Assembly (NCBI GenBank): GCA_045629205.1
Contig: JAZQQT010000045.1
Span: 1 to 14,698 of the forward strand
Direction of reading: 5' to 3'
Origin: JAZQLP01 sp045629205
Lineage (GTDB): Bacteria; Bacillota; Clostridia; Oscillospirales; UBA644
DNA length: 14,698 bases
The notes beneath the pieces are model-generated. The model saw only the letters and a program-made list of their open reading frames with translations. It did not search any database and was not told where the DNA came from. Every line of letters begins with the position of its first letter. Position 1 is the stretch's first letter. Shown in pieces: positions 7,172-14,404 of the stretch. Made by a program: the position numbers and the translations under genes.

Positions 7172-7861
7172 ATGGAAAAGACAATTCTCATCGCTGATGA
7201 CAATAAGGATATTGTCGATATTCTCAAAATCTATGCCCAAAAAGAAGGATACAAATCCATTTGCGCATACGACGGCGAGCAGGCGCTCAAAATGTGGAAA
7301 GAGTATAATCCCGTTTTAATTCTTCTTGATGTTATGATGCCGAAAATGAACGGCTTTGACGTTTGCAAGCAGATTCGTCAGACATCAAATGTCCCGATTA
7401 TCATGGTAACCGCAAAAATCGAAGAAGCAGACAGAATCATGGGTCTTGAATACGGCGCAGACGATTACGTTCTCAAGCCATTCAGCCCCCGTGAAGTAAT
7501 GACAAGAATCAAGGCGGTTCTTCGCAGAGTTACCGACGATGTTGCCGATGAAAAGAACAAGAGAGTCGAAGTTGCCGGTCTTTGTATAGATATGAACAGC
7601 TACGAAGCTTCCGTAAACGGAGCTCCCGTAGTTCTCACAAAAAAAGAAATCGAAATTCTCTGGCTCTTCGTTACAAATCCGGGTCGCGTATTCACACGTG
7701 ACCATCTCCTCGAAAATATCTGGGGCTACGAATATTTCGGCGATACCAGAACCGTTGATACTCATATCAAGAGAATCAGAACAAAACTCAATCTCGATCA
7801 GTCCGCCGGATTTGATATCAAGACCGTCTGGGGCGTCGGTTATAAATTCGAAATCAAATAA
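7172..7861 (+). CDS. OmpR/PhoB-family response regulator
   Basis: A 229-residue DNA-binding response regulator. The receiver domain (1-120) has the acidic pair D9/D10, the phosphoacceptor D53 in LILLDVMMPKMNG, the switch Thr in MVTA (T80) and K102 in the VLKPF motif. The C-terminal domain (about 130-229) is the OmpR winged helix: LTKKEIEILWLF, VFTRDHLLENIWG, the recognition helix RTVDTHIKRIRTKL, and the closing hairpin IKTVWGVGYKFE. The start has CGGAGGA (7158-7164) seven bases upstream. The sensor kinase begins two bases after its stop. The layout is like PhoP, WalR or CssR; sequence alone does not separate them. A PhoP role is suggested only by the candidate PhoP box upstream of the phosphatase operon at 14381-14397. 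Confidence 0.96.
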   Translation: MEKTILIADDNKDIVDILKIYAQKEGYKSICAYDGEQALKMWKEYNPVLILLDVMMPKMNGFDVCKQIRQTSNVPIIMVTAKIEEADRIMGLEYGADDYVLKPFSPREVMTRIKAVLRRVTDDVADEKNKRVEVAGLCIDMNSYEASVNGAPVVLTKKEIEILWLFVTNPGRVFTRDHLLENIWGYEYFGDTRTVDTHIKRIRTKLNLDQSAGFDIKTVWGVGYKFEIK

Positions 7862-7863
7862 TT

Positions 7864-9744
7864 ATGCTTAAAAGCATTTCTTCAAAGCTTGTAACGCTTT
7901 TCATAAGCGTTACGGCTTTGGTTTTTATAGTAACTTCCGTCGTATTTCTTATCGCTTTTTCGCGCATGACTTATGCCAAGAAAGAAAAGGCGCTCGTTTC
8001 GGGCGCAGAGAGTATGGCGGAATTTGTTGCACTTGACGAAAATGCGGATTTTTCGGCGGCGTTCAATTCCTTTGTAAAGGAATCGGTAGACGCTACCCCG
8101 TGGGTAATCAACGGCTCACCTGACAATCCCGGTTTCGCAAATGCAGATCCGGATATGTGGCCCCAGAAGTGGGAACATCTCACCGATGAAGGTCAGCGGC
8201 TTATCAGCCGCGCCATGGTTTTCGGCGAGCAATCCGTGACCGAATGTTTTTCAAATGCCCTTAATGAAAGAACGCTCTCGGTCATCGTTCCCGTTCTTAA
8301 AGCCGACAAATCCGTAACAGCCGAAGAAATTTCCGCTCTCGGTTATATCGACGGGTCCTATTACCGCGAAGAAAACGACGCGTATTACATTCTTAAAGAC
8401 GATTCGGATATACCCTATGTCATCGTCGGTGCTGTAGTCCTTAACGGATCTCTGTCCGATACGACCGATCTGTATTCCGAGGCGAGCGGTATTCTTCTTA
8501 TTGCGCTTGTTATTTCTCTTATTATCGCTCTTGTTGTCGCAGTTGTCTTTTCTCTTAAAATCACAACTCCGATAAACGAGATGAAAGATACCGCGTATAA
8601 AATCGTAAAAGGCGATTACGATACGAGAGTGGAGCTTCCCGATACTACCGAGCTTGCCGGACTTGGCACAAGCATCAACGATCTGACCTCGAAAGTCAAG
8701 CGTTCCATTACAAAATATCAAAACGAGACTGTAAAGCTCAACAACATTATAAACAATATTTCCGACGGACTTGCCGCATACGACGAAAATCTCCGTCTCG
8801 TTAAATATAACGCCGCTCTTCTTGAAATATGCAAAGAAGATTATATGGAGTATCCCGAGGTCAAGGAGACGATTCTTGCCACGATCGAAGACGGTGAAAG
8901 CAGAACGGTTGTTCATGAAGGTGACGAAATACTGCGTTTTACCGTTTCCCGTATTTCGACCGACAATATGTCTAACGGCGTTCTCGTAATCGTATCCGAT
9001 ATCAGTAAATCCGAACGTCTCGAAAGACTCCGTAACGAATTCGTCGCCAATGTTTCCCACGAATTCCGCACACCGCTTACGATCATTCAGGGCTCAATGG
9101 AGATGCTGCAGGACGGTATTATCACCGACCCGGAAGAAATCCAGAATTGCTACGGCCGTATTTATAACGAAACCTCGGCTCTCAAACGTCTTGTCCGGGA
9201 CCTGCTCGATATTTCGCGCTTCAAAGCGGGAACGAATAAAATCAAGCAGTCGGTCATGAATCTCGAGGAACTTCTTGCCGGTATGGTTGCCAATTTTGAA
9301 CCGATAGCATCGGAGAAAAAGATACATCTTATATATGAGCACGCTGAGATTCCTCAGATATATGCCGATTACGACCGTGTCCGTCAGTTGATAATTATCT
9401 TTCTCGACAACGCCATCAAGTTCACTCCCGAGAACGGATATATCATCGTATCAACCAGGGTTGCCGAAAATCTTGTGTTTACCGATATCAAAGACAGCGG
9501 CATCGGTATAGACGAAAAAGAAATCCCTTATTTGTTTGACAGATTTTATAAGGCGGACAAGTCCCGCGGCGGTTCCGAAACCGGAACGGGGCTTGGATTG
9601 AATATCGCAAAACAGATCGTCGATCTTCACGGCGGACGTATCGAAGTCGAAAGTAAACTCGGAAAAGGCACTACATTCAAGGTCGGTCTTCCCACAGAAT
9701 GGAAGGCGCCCCGGGAAGAACAGAAAGAGGAAACTGAACTGTAA
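7864..9744 (+). CDS. PAS-containing sensor histidine kinase
   Basis: A 626-residue membrane sensor kinase. Order: TM helix (about 9-32), an extracytoplasmic domain of about 175 residues, second TM helix (about 208-230), HAMP (TTPINEMKDTAYKIVKGDY onward, 232-285), PAS-like domain (about 292-385, with NISDGLAAYDENLRLVKYN), then a HisKA H-box with H399 (NVSHEFRTPL), and HATPase_c with the N-box D515-N516 (DNAIKF), G1 DSGIG (544-548), F-box (FDRFYKAD) and G2 GTGLGL (574-579). All catalytic motifs are intact. HAMP plus PAS with a large outer domain matches the PhoR/WalK/ResE layout. It follows the regulator after two bases and has no visible Shine-Dalgarno sequence, so it probably relies on translational coupling. 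The acidic tail after the ATPase domain ends exactly where the next small gene begins. The signal sensed is unknown. Confidence 0.95.
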   Translation: MLKSISSKLVTLFISVTALVFIVTSVVFLIAFSRMTYAKKEKALVSGAESMAEFVALDENADFSAAFNSFVKESVDATPWVINGSPDNPGFANADPDMWPQKWEHLTDEGQRLISRAMVFGEQSVTECFSNALNERTLSVIVPVLKADKSVTAEEISALGYIDGSYYREENDAYYILKDDSDIPYVIVGAVVLNGSLSDTTDLYSEASGILLIALVISLIIALVVAVVFSLKITTPINEMKDTAYKIVKGDYDTRVELPDTTELAGLGTSINDLTSKVKRSITKYQNETVKLNNIINNISDGLAAYDENLRLVKYNAALLEICKEDYMEYPEVKETILATIEDGESRTVVHEGDEILRFTVSRISTDNMSNGVLVIVSDISKSERLERLRNEFVANVSHEFRTPLTIIQGSMEMLQDGIITDPEEIQNCYGRIYNETSALKRLVRDLLDISRFKAGTNKIKQSVMNLEELLAGMVANFEPIASEKKIHLIYEHAEIPQIYADYDRVRQLIIIFLDNAIKFTPENGYIIVSTRVAENLVFTDIKDSGIGIDEKEIPYLFDRFYKADKSRGGSETGTGLGLNIAKQIVDLHGGRIEVESKLGKGTTFKVGLPTEWKAPREEQKEETEL

Positions 9745-9953
9745 TGGACCGCTCTGTAACCAACTTTTACGGTGTCATCGTGGCAAAACTTGAGGACAAA
9801 TCAAACGGCGATATAGTCGTCAGAGATTTCTACGGCAAAATACTCGGTTATTACAGTCGTTCACAAAACTCCGTGACCGATTTTTACGGCAGGATTATTG
9901 CAAAGGGCGCTCCCGAAGCCGTGGGTATTCTGTTTGCCGACAAACTGAAATGA
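9744..9953 (+). CDS. Small three-repeat protein (beta-flower-like) coupled to the sensor kinase
   Basis: A 69-residue protein whose ATG overlaps the kinase stop codon by one base (TAATG), so it is almost certainly translated by coupling. Three copies of one motif fill it: VTNFYGVIVAK (5-15), VRDFYGKILGY (26-36) and VTDFYGRIIAK (44-54). The consensus is V-x-(N/D)-F-Y-G-x-I-x-(A/G)-x, spaced 21 and 18 residues apart. Such short Gly-turn hairpins look like beta-flower or beta-propeller-like repeats seen in other small bacterial proteins. No signal peptide or membrane segment is present, so it should stay in the cytoplasm. It may bind the kinase or another partner, inferred from coupling only. 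It is the last gene before the terminator at 9966-9999. Confidence 0.82.
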   Translation: MDRSVTNFYGVIVAKLEDKSNGDIVVRDFYGKILGYYSRSQNSVTDFYGRIIAKGAPEAVGILFADKLK

Positions 9954-9965
9954 CATAGAAGTAAG

Positions 9966-9999
9966 TCACTGTAATCTTAATGATTGCAGTGATTTTTTT
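9966..9999 (+). terminator. Intrinsic terminator after the two-component unit
   Basis: An 11-bp stem (9966-9976 with 9982-9992, one G-U pair) with a TTAAT loop, followed by seven T residues (9993-9999). It begins 12 bases past the stop of the three-repeat protein. Confidence 0.9.
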
Positions 10000-10010
10000 G
10001 CCGATTTATC

Positions 10011-10038
10011 TTGATTTCTTTTATGAATTTTGTATAAT
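10011..10038 (+). promoter_or_regulatory. Promoter of the Gfo/Idh/MocA oxidoreductase gene
   Basis: TTGATT (10011-10016), 16 bases, then TATAAT (10033-10038). The predicted start near 10045 gives a short leader before GGAGGA (10060-10065) and the ATG at 10073. Confidence 0.72.
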
Positions 10039-10072
10039 ATATGTAAATAAAAATCTTTTGGAGGATCACGGT

Positions 10073-11122
10073 ATGAAAAAATGGAAAGTCGGAATAGTCG
10101 GTTGCGGATGTATTGCCGATATGGCACATTTCCCGGCTTACACAGAATCGGGATTAAAGGACAGAGTTGATCTTGTTGCCTGCGCCGATATTAAAATAGA
10201 AAAAGCAAAGGCTGCCGCCGAAAAATTCGGAGTTCCGAATTATTACGGGTCTGTTGAGGACATGCTTGCCGCTCATCCCGATCTTGATTATGTTGACGTT
10301 TGCGTATGGACGGCTGCTCATGCTCCCGTTGTTATCGCCGCCGCAAAAGCAGGCAAAGACGTTATCTGCGAAAAGCCCTGCGCTGCAAGTCTTGAGCAGG
10401 CTCTTGAAATGCAGAGAGTCATAAAGGAAACAGGCGTTCGCTTTATGCTCGCGGTCTGCACGCGTTACGGCAGTGAACAGCAGAAATTCATTGAACTTCG
10501 CGATAAAGGTGTTTTCGGCGATATATATGCCGCAAAAACAGCCTATGTCCGCCGTCGCGGCACCCCCGGAGGTTGGTTTGTCGACAAACGCTATGCGGGC
10601 GGCGGTCCCGTTCTCGATATCGGTGTTCATGCCATCGACAGAACATGGTATCTTATGGGCAAACCGAAGCCGGTTACTGTTTCCGCGGAAACTTCCTACC
10701 GTATCGGCAAGAATGATATCGACGATACTTTTGATTGGAACGGCGCCGATACCGGTGAGTATGTGTATAATACCGAAGATTCCGCATTTGTTTTTTTCCG
10801 CTTTGAGGGCGGCAAGACCATGACTGCGGATATATCATGGATTATCAACGGCAAAGAAGCGAACTATTCCGTTCTTTACGGCGACAGGGCAGGCGCGACA
10901 TTTGATCCTCTCACCGTTTACGGTGACGACGGCGAAAAGGTCACCAACGAAGTCGTGGAGGTTCCCGGAAACGATTTTTATTACGAGGAACTTGTTCATT
11001 TCGTTGATTGTATGGATAATAACTGCGACCCGATTTCCGGTATCGACGACGCGGTAACGGTTCAGCGAATGATAGACGGTATCTATCGTTCCGCCGAAGA
11101 ACACCGCGAAGTAACGATCTGA
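10073..11122 (+). CDS. Gfo/Idh/MocA-family NAD(P)-dependent oxidoreductase
   Basis: A 349-residue cytoplasmic dehydrogenase, typical in length. The Rossmann glycine motif is VGIVGCGCIA (6-15); EKP, the family's catalytic-lysine motif, is at 100-102; the C-terminal dimerisation and active-site region holds GGGPVLDIGVHAID (176-189), with D182 and H186 in the usual acid/histidine positions. Members oxidise or epimerise sugars, inositols and related polyols, and the substrate cannot be read from sequence. The start at 10073 is chosen over an in-frame ATG at 9980 because GGAGGA lies seven bases upstream, the Rossmann strand begins at once, and the longer form would start inside the previous terminator. 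It stands alone between its own promoter and terminator, with no sugar transporter beside it, so the pathway is not evident. Confidence 0.93.
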   Translation: MKKWKVGIVGCGCIADMAHFPAYTESGLKDRVDLVACADIKIEKAKAAAEKFGVPNYYGSVEDMLAAHPDLDYVDVCVWTAAHAPVVIAAAKAGKDVICEKPCAASLEQALEMQRVIKETGVRFMLAVCTRYGSEQQKFIELRDKGVFGDIYAAKTAYVRRRGTPGGWFVDKRYAGGGPVLDIGVHAIDRTWYLMGKPKPVTVSAETSYRIGKNDIDDTFDWNGADTGEYVYNTEDSAFVFFRFEGGKTMTADISWIINGKEANYSVLYGDRAGATFDPLTVYGDDGEKVTNEVVEVPGNDFYYEELVHFVDCMDNNCDPISGIDDAVTVQRMIDGIYRSAEEHREVTI

Positions 11123-11145
11123 CCGGATTATCGCGTATAATACAG

Positions 11146-11177
11146 AAAAAGACGGTCCGGCAAGAACCGTCTTTTTT
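11146..11177 (+). terminator. Intrinsic terminator of the oxidoreductase gene
   Basis: A stem with A5-GACGGT (11146-11156) pairing with ACCGTC-T5 (11166-11176), a 9-base loop and a six-T tail. It lies 23 bases past the stop codon. Confidence 0.9.
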
Positions 11178-11203
11178 CGGGAAATAATTTTCGCTGCAAG
11201 TCA

Positions 11204-11232
11204 TTGACTGTTCTGTAAAAATATGTTATGAT
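11204..11232 (+). promoter_or_regulatory. SigA-type promoter of the DUF3592-like gene
   Basis: TTGACT (11204-11209), 17 bases, TATGAT (11227-11232). The predicted start near 11239 leaves a leader of about 24 bases. Confidence 0.82.
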
Positions 11233-11262
11233 AAAACATAATCAATTATATTTGAGAGTATT

Positions 11263-11706
11263 ATGGAAACAACGATTGTAAAAAAGCCCAACGGTATTGC
11301 GGGATTCGCTTTTATTCTGGTTTTGGGAATAGTATTTTTGGTGATTGCAATTTCGTTAAACAAACCTATTCCGGAAAATTATATCGAAACTCAAGCAGTG
11401 ATCACGCGTATTGATGAAGTACTTCTGCCGACGTATGATGAAACCGACGGTATCGGACCGGAAGATTTCGAATATCATGTATTCGTGGAATACTCTTATG
11501 ACGGAAAAACCTATTCGGATTGCGAATACGGGAATTACGATTCATCGATGAATAAAGGTGACACCGTTATGCTTTATCTGAATCCCGATAATCCGTCTCA
11601 ATTTATGACTGATCCGTCCGGTAATTCGATTTTTGTTATTATCTCAATTGTTGTTATTGTGGTTGGTATCATAGGTCTCGGATACAGCATTGTCAGGAAA
11701 AGATAA
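11263..11706 (+). CDS. DUF3592-like membrane protein
   Basis: A 147-residue protein with two membrane helices (about 12-32 and 122-143) flanking an outer beta-rich domain. The domain pattern, AVITRI then VEYSYDGKTYSD, a G-D-x-V stretch and YLNPDNPSQF, is the one seen in DUF3592 proteins, where a strand is followed by a Gly-Asp turn and a Y-x-P-x-N-P signature. Function of the family is unknown. The ribosome binding site is weak (GAGAG at 11254-11258). It is a single-gene unit with its own promoter and a bidirectional terminator. The C-terminal RKR suggests a cytoplasmic tail. Family assignment is from pattern recognition. Confidence 0.78.
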   Translation: METTIVKKPNGIAGFAFILVLGIVFLVIAISLNKPIPENYIETQAVITRIDEVLLPTYDETDGIGPEDFEYHVFVEYSYDGKTYSDCEYGNYDSSMNKGDTVMLYLNPDNPSQFMTDPSGNSIFVIISIVVIVVGIIGLGYSIVRKR

Positions 11707-11717
11707 AATGATAAGAT

Positions 11718-11749
11718 AAAAAAACCTGCCGACCGGCAGGTTTTTTTTT
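11718..11749. terminator. Bidirectional intrinsic terminator
   Basis: CCTGCC (11725-11730) pairs with GGCAGG (11735-11740) around a four-base loop, flanked by seven A residues on the left and nine T residues on the right. It therefore gives a U-tract on either strand and serves the convergent DUF3592-like gene (+) and the PAP2 gene (-). Confidence 0.93.
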
Positions 11750-11753
11750 ACTG

Positions 11754-12299
11754 TTAATTTGCTGCTTTGCGTTGTTTCGTAAGATATTTCCGTTCAATCT
11801 TTTTTGCGATAAAGCATATTGCTGTTCCTATGGCAAATCCGAGAATCGCTCCGAATAATACATCGGTAGGGAAGTGAACGAAGAAATACAGTCTGCTTAA
11901 TCCTACAAGCGCTGCAAAAACAAGAACCGCGATCCCTGCTTTTTTATGGAACCGGAACACCGCCGATGCGGAGGCAAAGGCGAGCATACTGTGAACCGAC
12001 GGACATGAGAATGATGTCGGACGTTTTATGATAAGTTCAATTGTCTCATCTATTGCGCATGGTCTCGGTCGTGCAATCAAGTCTTTCAGTATGATATCTC
12101 CTATAAAATATGCTAATCCGTATGAGATTAAAACACATATTCCGGTTTTCCGTGTTTTGGGGATCAGCAGGAGGATAATGCCGAGAATGATCCATATTTC
12201 GCCGATCGAACCGACAATGTTATTGAATACCGCAACCATGACCGAATCCAGAAAATCACTGCGTATGCTTTGAATTTGGTATAATATATTTAATTCCAT
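11754..12299 (-). CDS. PAP2-superfamily membrane phosphatase
   Basis: A 181-residue integral membrane phosphatase with about five to six helices. The three PAP2 motifs are present: K-x6-RP (KDLIARPRP), PSxH (CPSVHS) and SR-x5-H-x3-D (SRLYFFVHFPTD), which carry the catalytic Arg, Ser/His and His/Asp residues facing the outside. The middle position of the second motif is Val, not the usual Gly. Members dephosphorylate undecaprenyl pyrophosphate, phosphatidate or similar lipids; the exact substrate is not readable. The start at 12299 (MELNILYQ) is preferred over an in-frame ATG at 12461, because that one lies inside the nucleotidase gene and the extra residues are not family-like. GGAAAT precedes it by a few bases, a modest site. 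It begins 34 bases after the nucleotidase stop, so both are in one operon. Confidence 0.88.
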   Translation of the reverse strand: MELNILYQIQSIRSDFLDSVMVAVFNNIVGSIGEIWIILGIILLLIPKTRKTGICVLISYGLAYFIGDIILKDLIARPRPCAIDETIELIIKRPTSFSCPSVHSMLAFASASAVFRFHKKAGIAVLVFAALVGLSRLYFFVHFPTDVLFGAILGFAIGTAICFIAKKIERKYLTKQRKAAN

Positions 12300-12333
12300 T
12301 ATGTAATTTCCGTGTTTATAAAAATGATTTTTG

Positions 12334-13989
12334 TTATTTGATTGTGATTCTGTCGTCAACTGTTTTATATTGTGACAAATCGCCGTTAAGTTCATTGATG
12401 TAGTCAATAAGAACCTGATAATCGGAAATTGATTCGTCAATAACAATTTCATGATCCGCAAGGAAGTACATCATTCCGGAACCGCCTTGTTTTATCATAT
12501 AGTTATGTGAAGCGAGGGTGTATGTCGCCGAAAGGTCTATTGGTAAATATTCTCCGTCTTTGAGAACCATAATATCGGAAATGCGGCGATTTCCGGATAC
12601 TCCCGTAAACGCATCGTTCTCATCCGCTTCCGCAGAACTTGCGATTGTGGTATCAACAGTGAATTTCAGTCCGGAAACCTGTTGGAAGCTTCCGTCTTCA
12701 CCGAAAGCCATTCCGTCTTTTTTATATTCGTTCTGAACGTAGCGATAGAAATATTCAAGCATGTCGGCTATTTCCTGCCCCGTTATTTTTACAACACACA
12801 GAGTGTTTCCGTAAGGGCTGACCGACAAAATATCTTTATAGGTGATATCTCCGCTTGTTATATCCGCGCGGATTCCTCCGCCGTTACACATACCGATATC
12901 CGCTCCGCTTATTATGCGGTAGGCATCGGCAACAAAGTCTCCGAGCGGCATCTCTCTGGAACGGATCATTCGTATACCGTCGGCATCGCTGCATAAGAGG
13001 TCAAAATCAACATGCCCGACAACCGTCTTCAGCTGATTTTCAAAATTTGCCCTGATTTCCGTGATTTTTTCGGTAATGGAATCATCTTTCTTTTCATAAT
13101 TGTCTATGTATCCTACCGCTGCAGTCCCGTTTTCCGAAAGAACAAGCTTGCCGATATTGTTAAGTTTTGTTCCGGTAGAAGAAAGAAGCACGTCTTCACC
13201 GTTTTTATTCTGTCGGATCCAGCATGAAGCTTCGATATGCGTGTGCGCGTCAAGCACAACGTCGATTCCTGTCGTATTTTCAATAAGCTCAAGAGAAGTG
13301 AAAGGCGTATCTGCGGCAGTATCGATTCCGAGATGTGAAAGAACCACAACGTAATCCGCACCTTCAGCAAGACATTCGTCGACGTTTTTCTGCACGATAT
13401 CATAAAAATGCTGTCCGCCGCCGGTTTGACCGAAATCGTAAACGTATTCGCCGTCTTCCATAAATTTTGTCGGCGTGGAATAGGAAATCGACCATGGAGT
13501 CGAAACGCCGATAAAAGCGACCTTGATTTTTCCGTAGGTCTTTATTTCATAAGGCTTTGTTTCCGTGCTCATCCAGTCTTCGCCGTTTCCGGTATAAGTT
13601 ATGTTGCAATTAAGGAATTGCGCATTTGATTGCATAACGTTCTTTTTGAGCTGTTCCATTCCGTAGTCAAACTCATGGTTGCCGAAAATTGCGAAATCGT
13701 ATCCGACTGAGTTCATTATATCAACAATATATTCACCGCGTGAAACGGCGCCTTCGTATTCGCCCTGCGAAAAGTCCCCGCAATCGGCGAGCACAACATA
13801 ACGGTATTTTTCGTTCATGTCTTTTTTGTAAGCCGAAAGTCCGGCATATCCGATGCTTTCGTCTATTCCGCAGTGGACGTCATTTGTAAACAGAACGACA
13901 ACGTCATTGATTCGGTTATCTGTTTCGCCGCATGCCGTCATGCAAAAAAGAAAGATAAGACATAACAAGAATGACAGTGTTTTTTTCAT
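12334..13989 (-). CDS. Lipoprotein 5'-nucleotidase / 2',3'-cyclic phosphodiesterase-like (UshA family)
   Basis: A 551-residue surface enzyme that should release phosphate and nucleosides from nucleotides outside the cell. A lipoprotein signal runs through MTAC, with lipidated C20. The metallophosphatase domain (about 28-300) shows TNDVH (D37, H39), DCGDF (D72), FGNHEFDYG (N104, H105), VLSHLG (H219) and DAHTH (H249, H251), all the expected di-metal ligands. The C-terminal 5'-nucleotidase domain (about 320-550) shows NGGGIRADI (369-377), SPYGNTLCVVKITG (391-404) and SHNYMIKQGGSGMMYF, the region that holds the nucleobase. The start has GGAGC (13996-14000) six to seven bases upstream. It follows the 52-residue gene by 25 bases and precedes the PAP2 gene, making a phosphatase operon. 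Substrate range within the family is inferred. Confidence 0.95.
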   Translation of the reverse strand: MKKTLSFLLCLIFLFCMTACGETDNRINDVVVLFTNDVHCGIDESIGYAGLSAYKKDMNEKYRYVVLADCGDFSQGEYEGAVSRGEYIVDIMNSVGYDFAIFGNHEFDYGMEQLKKNVMQSNAQFLNCNITYTGNGEDWMSTETKPYEIKTYGKIKVAFIGVSTPWSISYSTPTKFMEDGEYVYDFGQTGGGQHFYDIVQKNVDECLAEGADYVVVLSHLGIDTAADTPFTSLELIENTTGIDVVLDAHTHIEASCWIRQNKNGEDVLLSSTGTKLNNIGKLVLSENGTAAVGYIDNYEKKDDSITEKITEIRANFENQLKTVVGHVDFDLLCSDADGIRMIRSREMPLGDFVADAYRIISGADIGMCNGGGIRADITSGDITYKDILSVSPYGNTLCVVKITGQEIADMLEYFYRYVQNEYKKDGMAFGEDGSFQQVSGLKFTVDTTIASSAEADENDAFTGVSGNRRISDIMVLKDGEYLPIDLSATYTLASHNYMIKQGGSGMMYFLADHEIVIDESISDYQVLIDYINELNGDLSQYKTVDDRITIK

Positions 13990-14014
13990 TTGATAGCTCC
14001 TGAAAAAATGTTTT

Positions 14015-14173
14015 TTAGTTTATATGGTTTCGGAAATTAAGACTTACGCAGTTTTTGTAATTGTCCGGCATCGTGGGAGCGTTGATTACAATCGGCCCGA
14101 GATTATCGGCAATGTCATCGGAAACGGAATAAACGAGTCCGTCTCCGTCGGTGCTGATAATAATGTTTTTCAT
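14015..14173 (-). CDS. Small unrecognised protein (52 residues) heading the phosphatase operon
   Basis: ATG at 14171-14173 with AAGGAGT (14180-14186) six bases upstream, ending with TAA at 14015-14017. The product begins MKNIIISTDGDGLVYSVSDD, continues DNLGPIVINAPTMPDNYKN and ends NFRNHIN. It has no signal peptide or membrane span and a single Cys (42). The Asp/Gly-rich start TDGDG followed by a short beta pattern is the only feature. I know no family for it. The strong ribosome site, the 25-base gap to the nucleotidase start and the promoter at 14332-14360 support it as a translated first gene. It could act as a leader peptide whose translation controls the downstream genes. Confidence 0.7.
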   Translation of the reverse strand: MKNIIISTDGDGLVYSVSDDIADNLGPIVINAPTMPDNYKNCVSLNFRNHIN

Positions 14174-14325
14174 TGATTGACTCCTTGTTTATAAGCCTTG
14201 AAAAGGGAACAAAAGTTGCCGCGAAGCGAATCCGCAACAACTTTTGTAACACCCAAACACACAACAAAACTAAAAGGAGTACTTGGTATAAAACGAATCT
14301 CTGTTTGGTGAGCATTTCATCTTAC
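14174..14325 (-). promoter_or_regulatory. Structured 5' leader of the phosphatase operon, with an anti-Shine-Dalgarno sequence
   Basis: About 150 bases separate the predicted transcript start from the first ATG. On the minus-strand RNA, ACUCCUU (14274-14280) is an exact complement of the downstream Shine-Dalgarno AAGGAGU (14180-14186). Between them lies a 10-bp hairpin (14238-14247 with 14209-14218). A further helix can form between 14302-14310 and 14250-14259 with one bulged base; it encloses the anti-Shine-Dalgarno sequence. No T-tract follows the hairpin, so it is not an intrinsic terminator. I match it to no known riboswitch class. Confidence 0.5.
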
Positions 14326-14331
14326 GTTTTC

Positions 14332-14360
14332 ATTTTAATCGTTGATGTCTGTATTGTCAA
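14332..14360 (-). promoter_or_regulatory. SigA-type promoter of the phosphatase operon
   Basis: On the minus strand, consensus TTGACA (14355-14360), 17 bases, then TAAAAT (14332-14337). The predicted start is near 14325. It is the only good promoter between the ABC permease and the 52-residue gene. Confidence 0.8.
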
Positions 14361-14375
14361 GTATTTTGATTGATG

Positions 14376-14397
14376 AAAATTGTAATAAAATTGTAAA
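14376..14397 (-). repeat. Two direct repeats at 11-bp period, candidate PhoP box
   Basis: On the + strand AAAATTGTAA occurs at 14376-14385 and again at 14387-14396. Read on the minus strand this gives TTTACA (14392-14397), five bases, then ATTACA (14381-14386). PhoP of Firmicutes binds TTAACA-like hexamers at this 11-bp spacing. The first copy fits TT(A/C/T)A(C/T)A fully and the second differs at one base. The pair lies about 20 bases upstream of the -35 box. The region is AT-rich, so chance is possible. Confidence 0.4.
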
Positions 14398-14404
14398 ATC
14401 GTGT

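Noticed and set aside
8251..9060. 269-codon open frame on the minus strand inside the sensor kinase gene
   Set aside because: The + strand encodes a kinase with every expected motif across this stretch. The reverse frame gives a low-complexity Asn/Lys/Asp-rich chain with no ribosome site or family features.
10154..10630. 158-codon minus-strand frame inside the oxidoreductase gene
   Set aside because: It lies antisense to the Rossmann and EKP regions and has no promoter or ribosome site.
14115..14315. 66-codon minus-strand frame with a hydrophobic start in the phosphatase-operon leader
   Set aside because: No Shine-Dalgarno sequence precedes its ATG, it overlaps the better supported 52-residue gene in another frame, and its tail is an Arg-rich readout of that gene.
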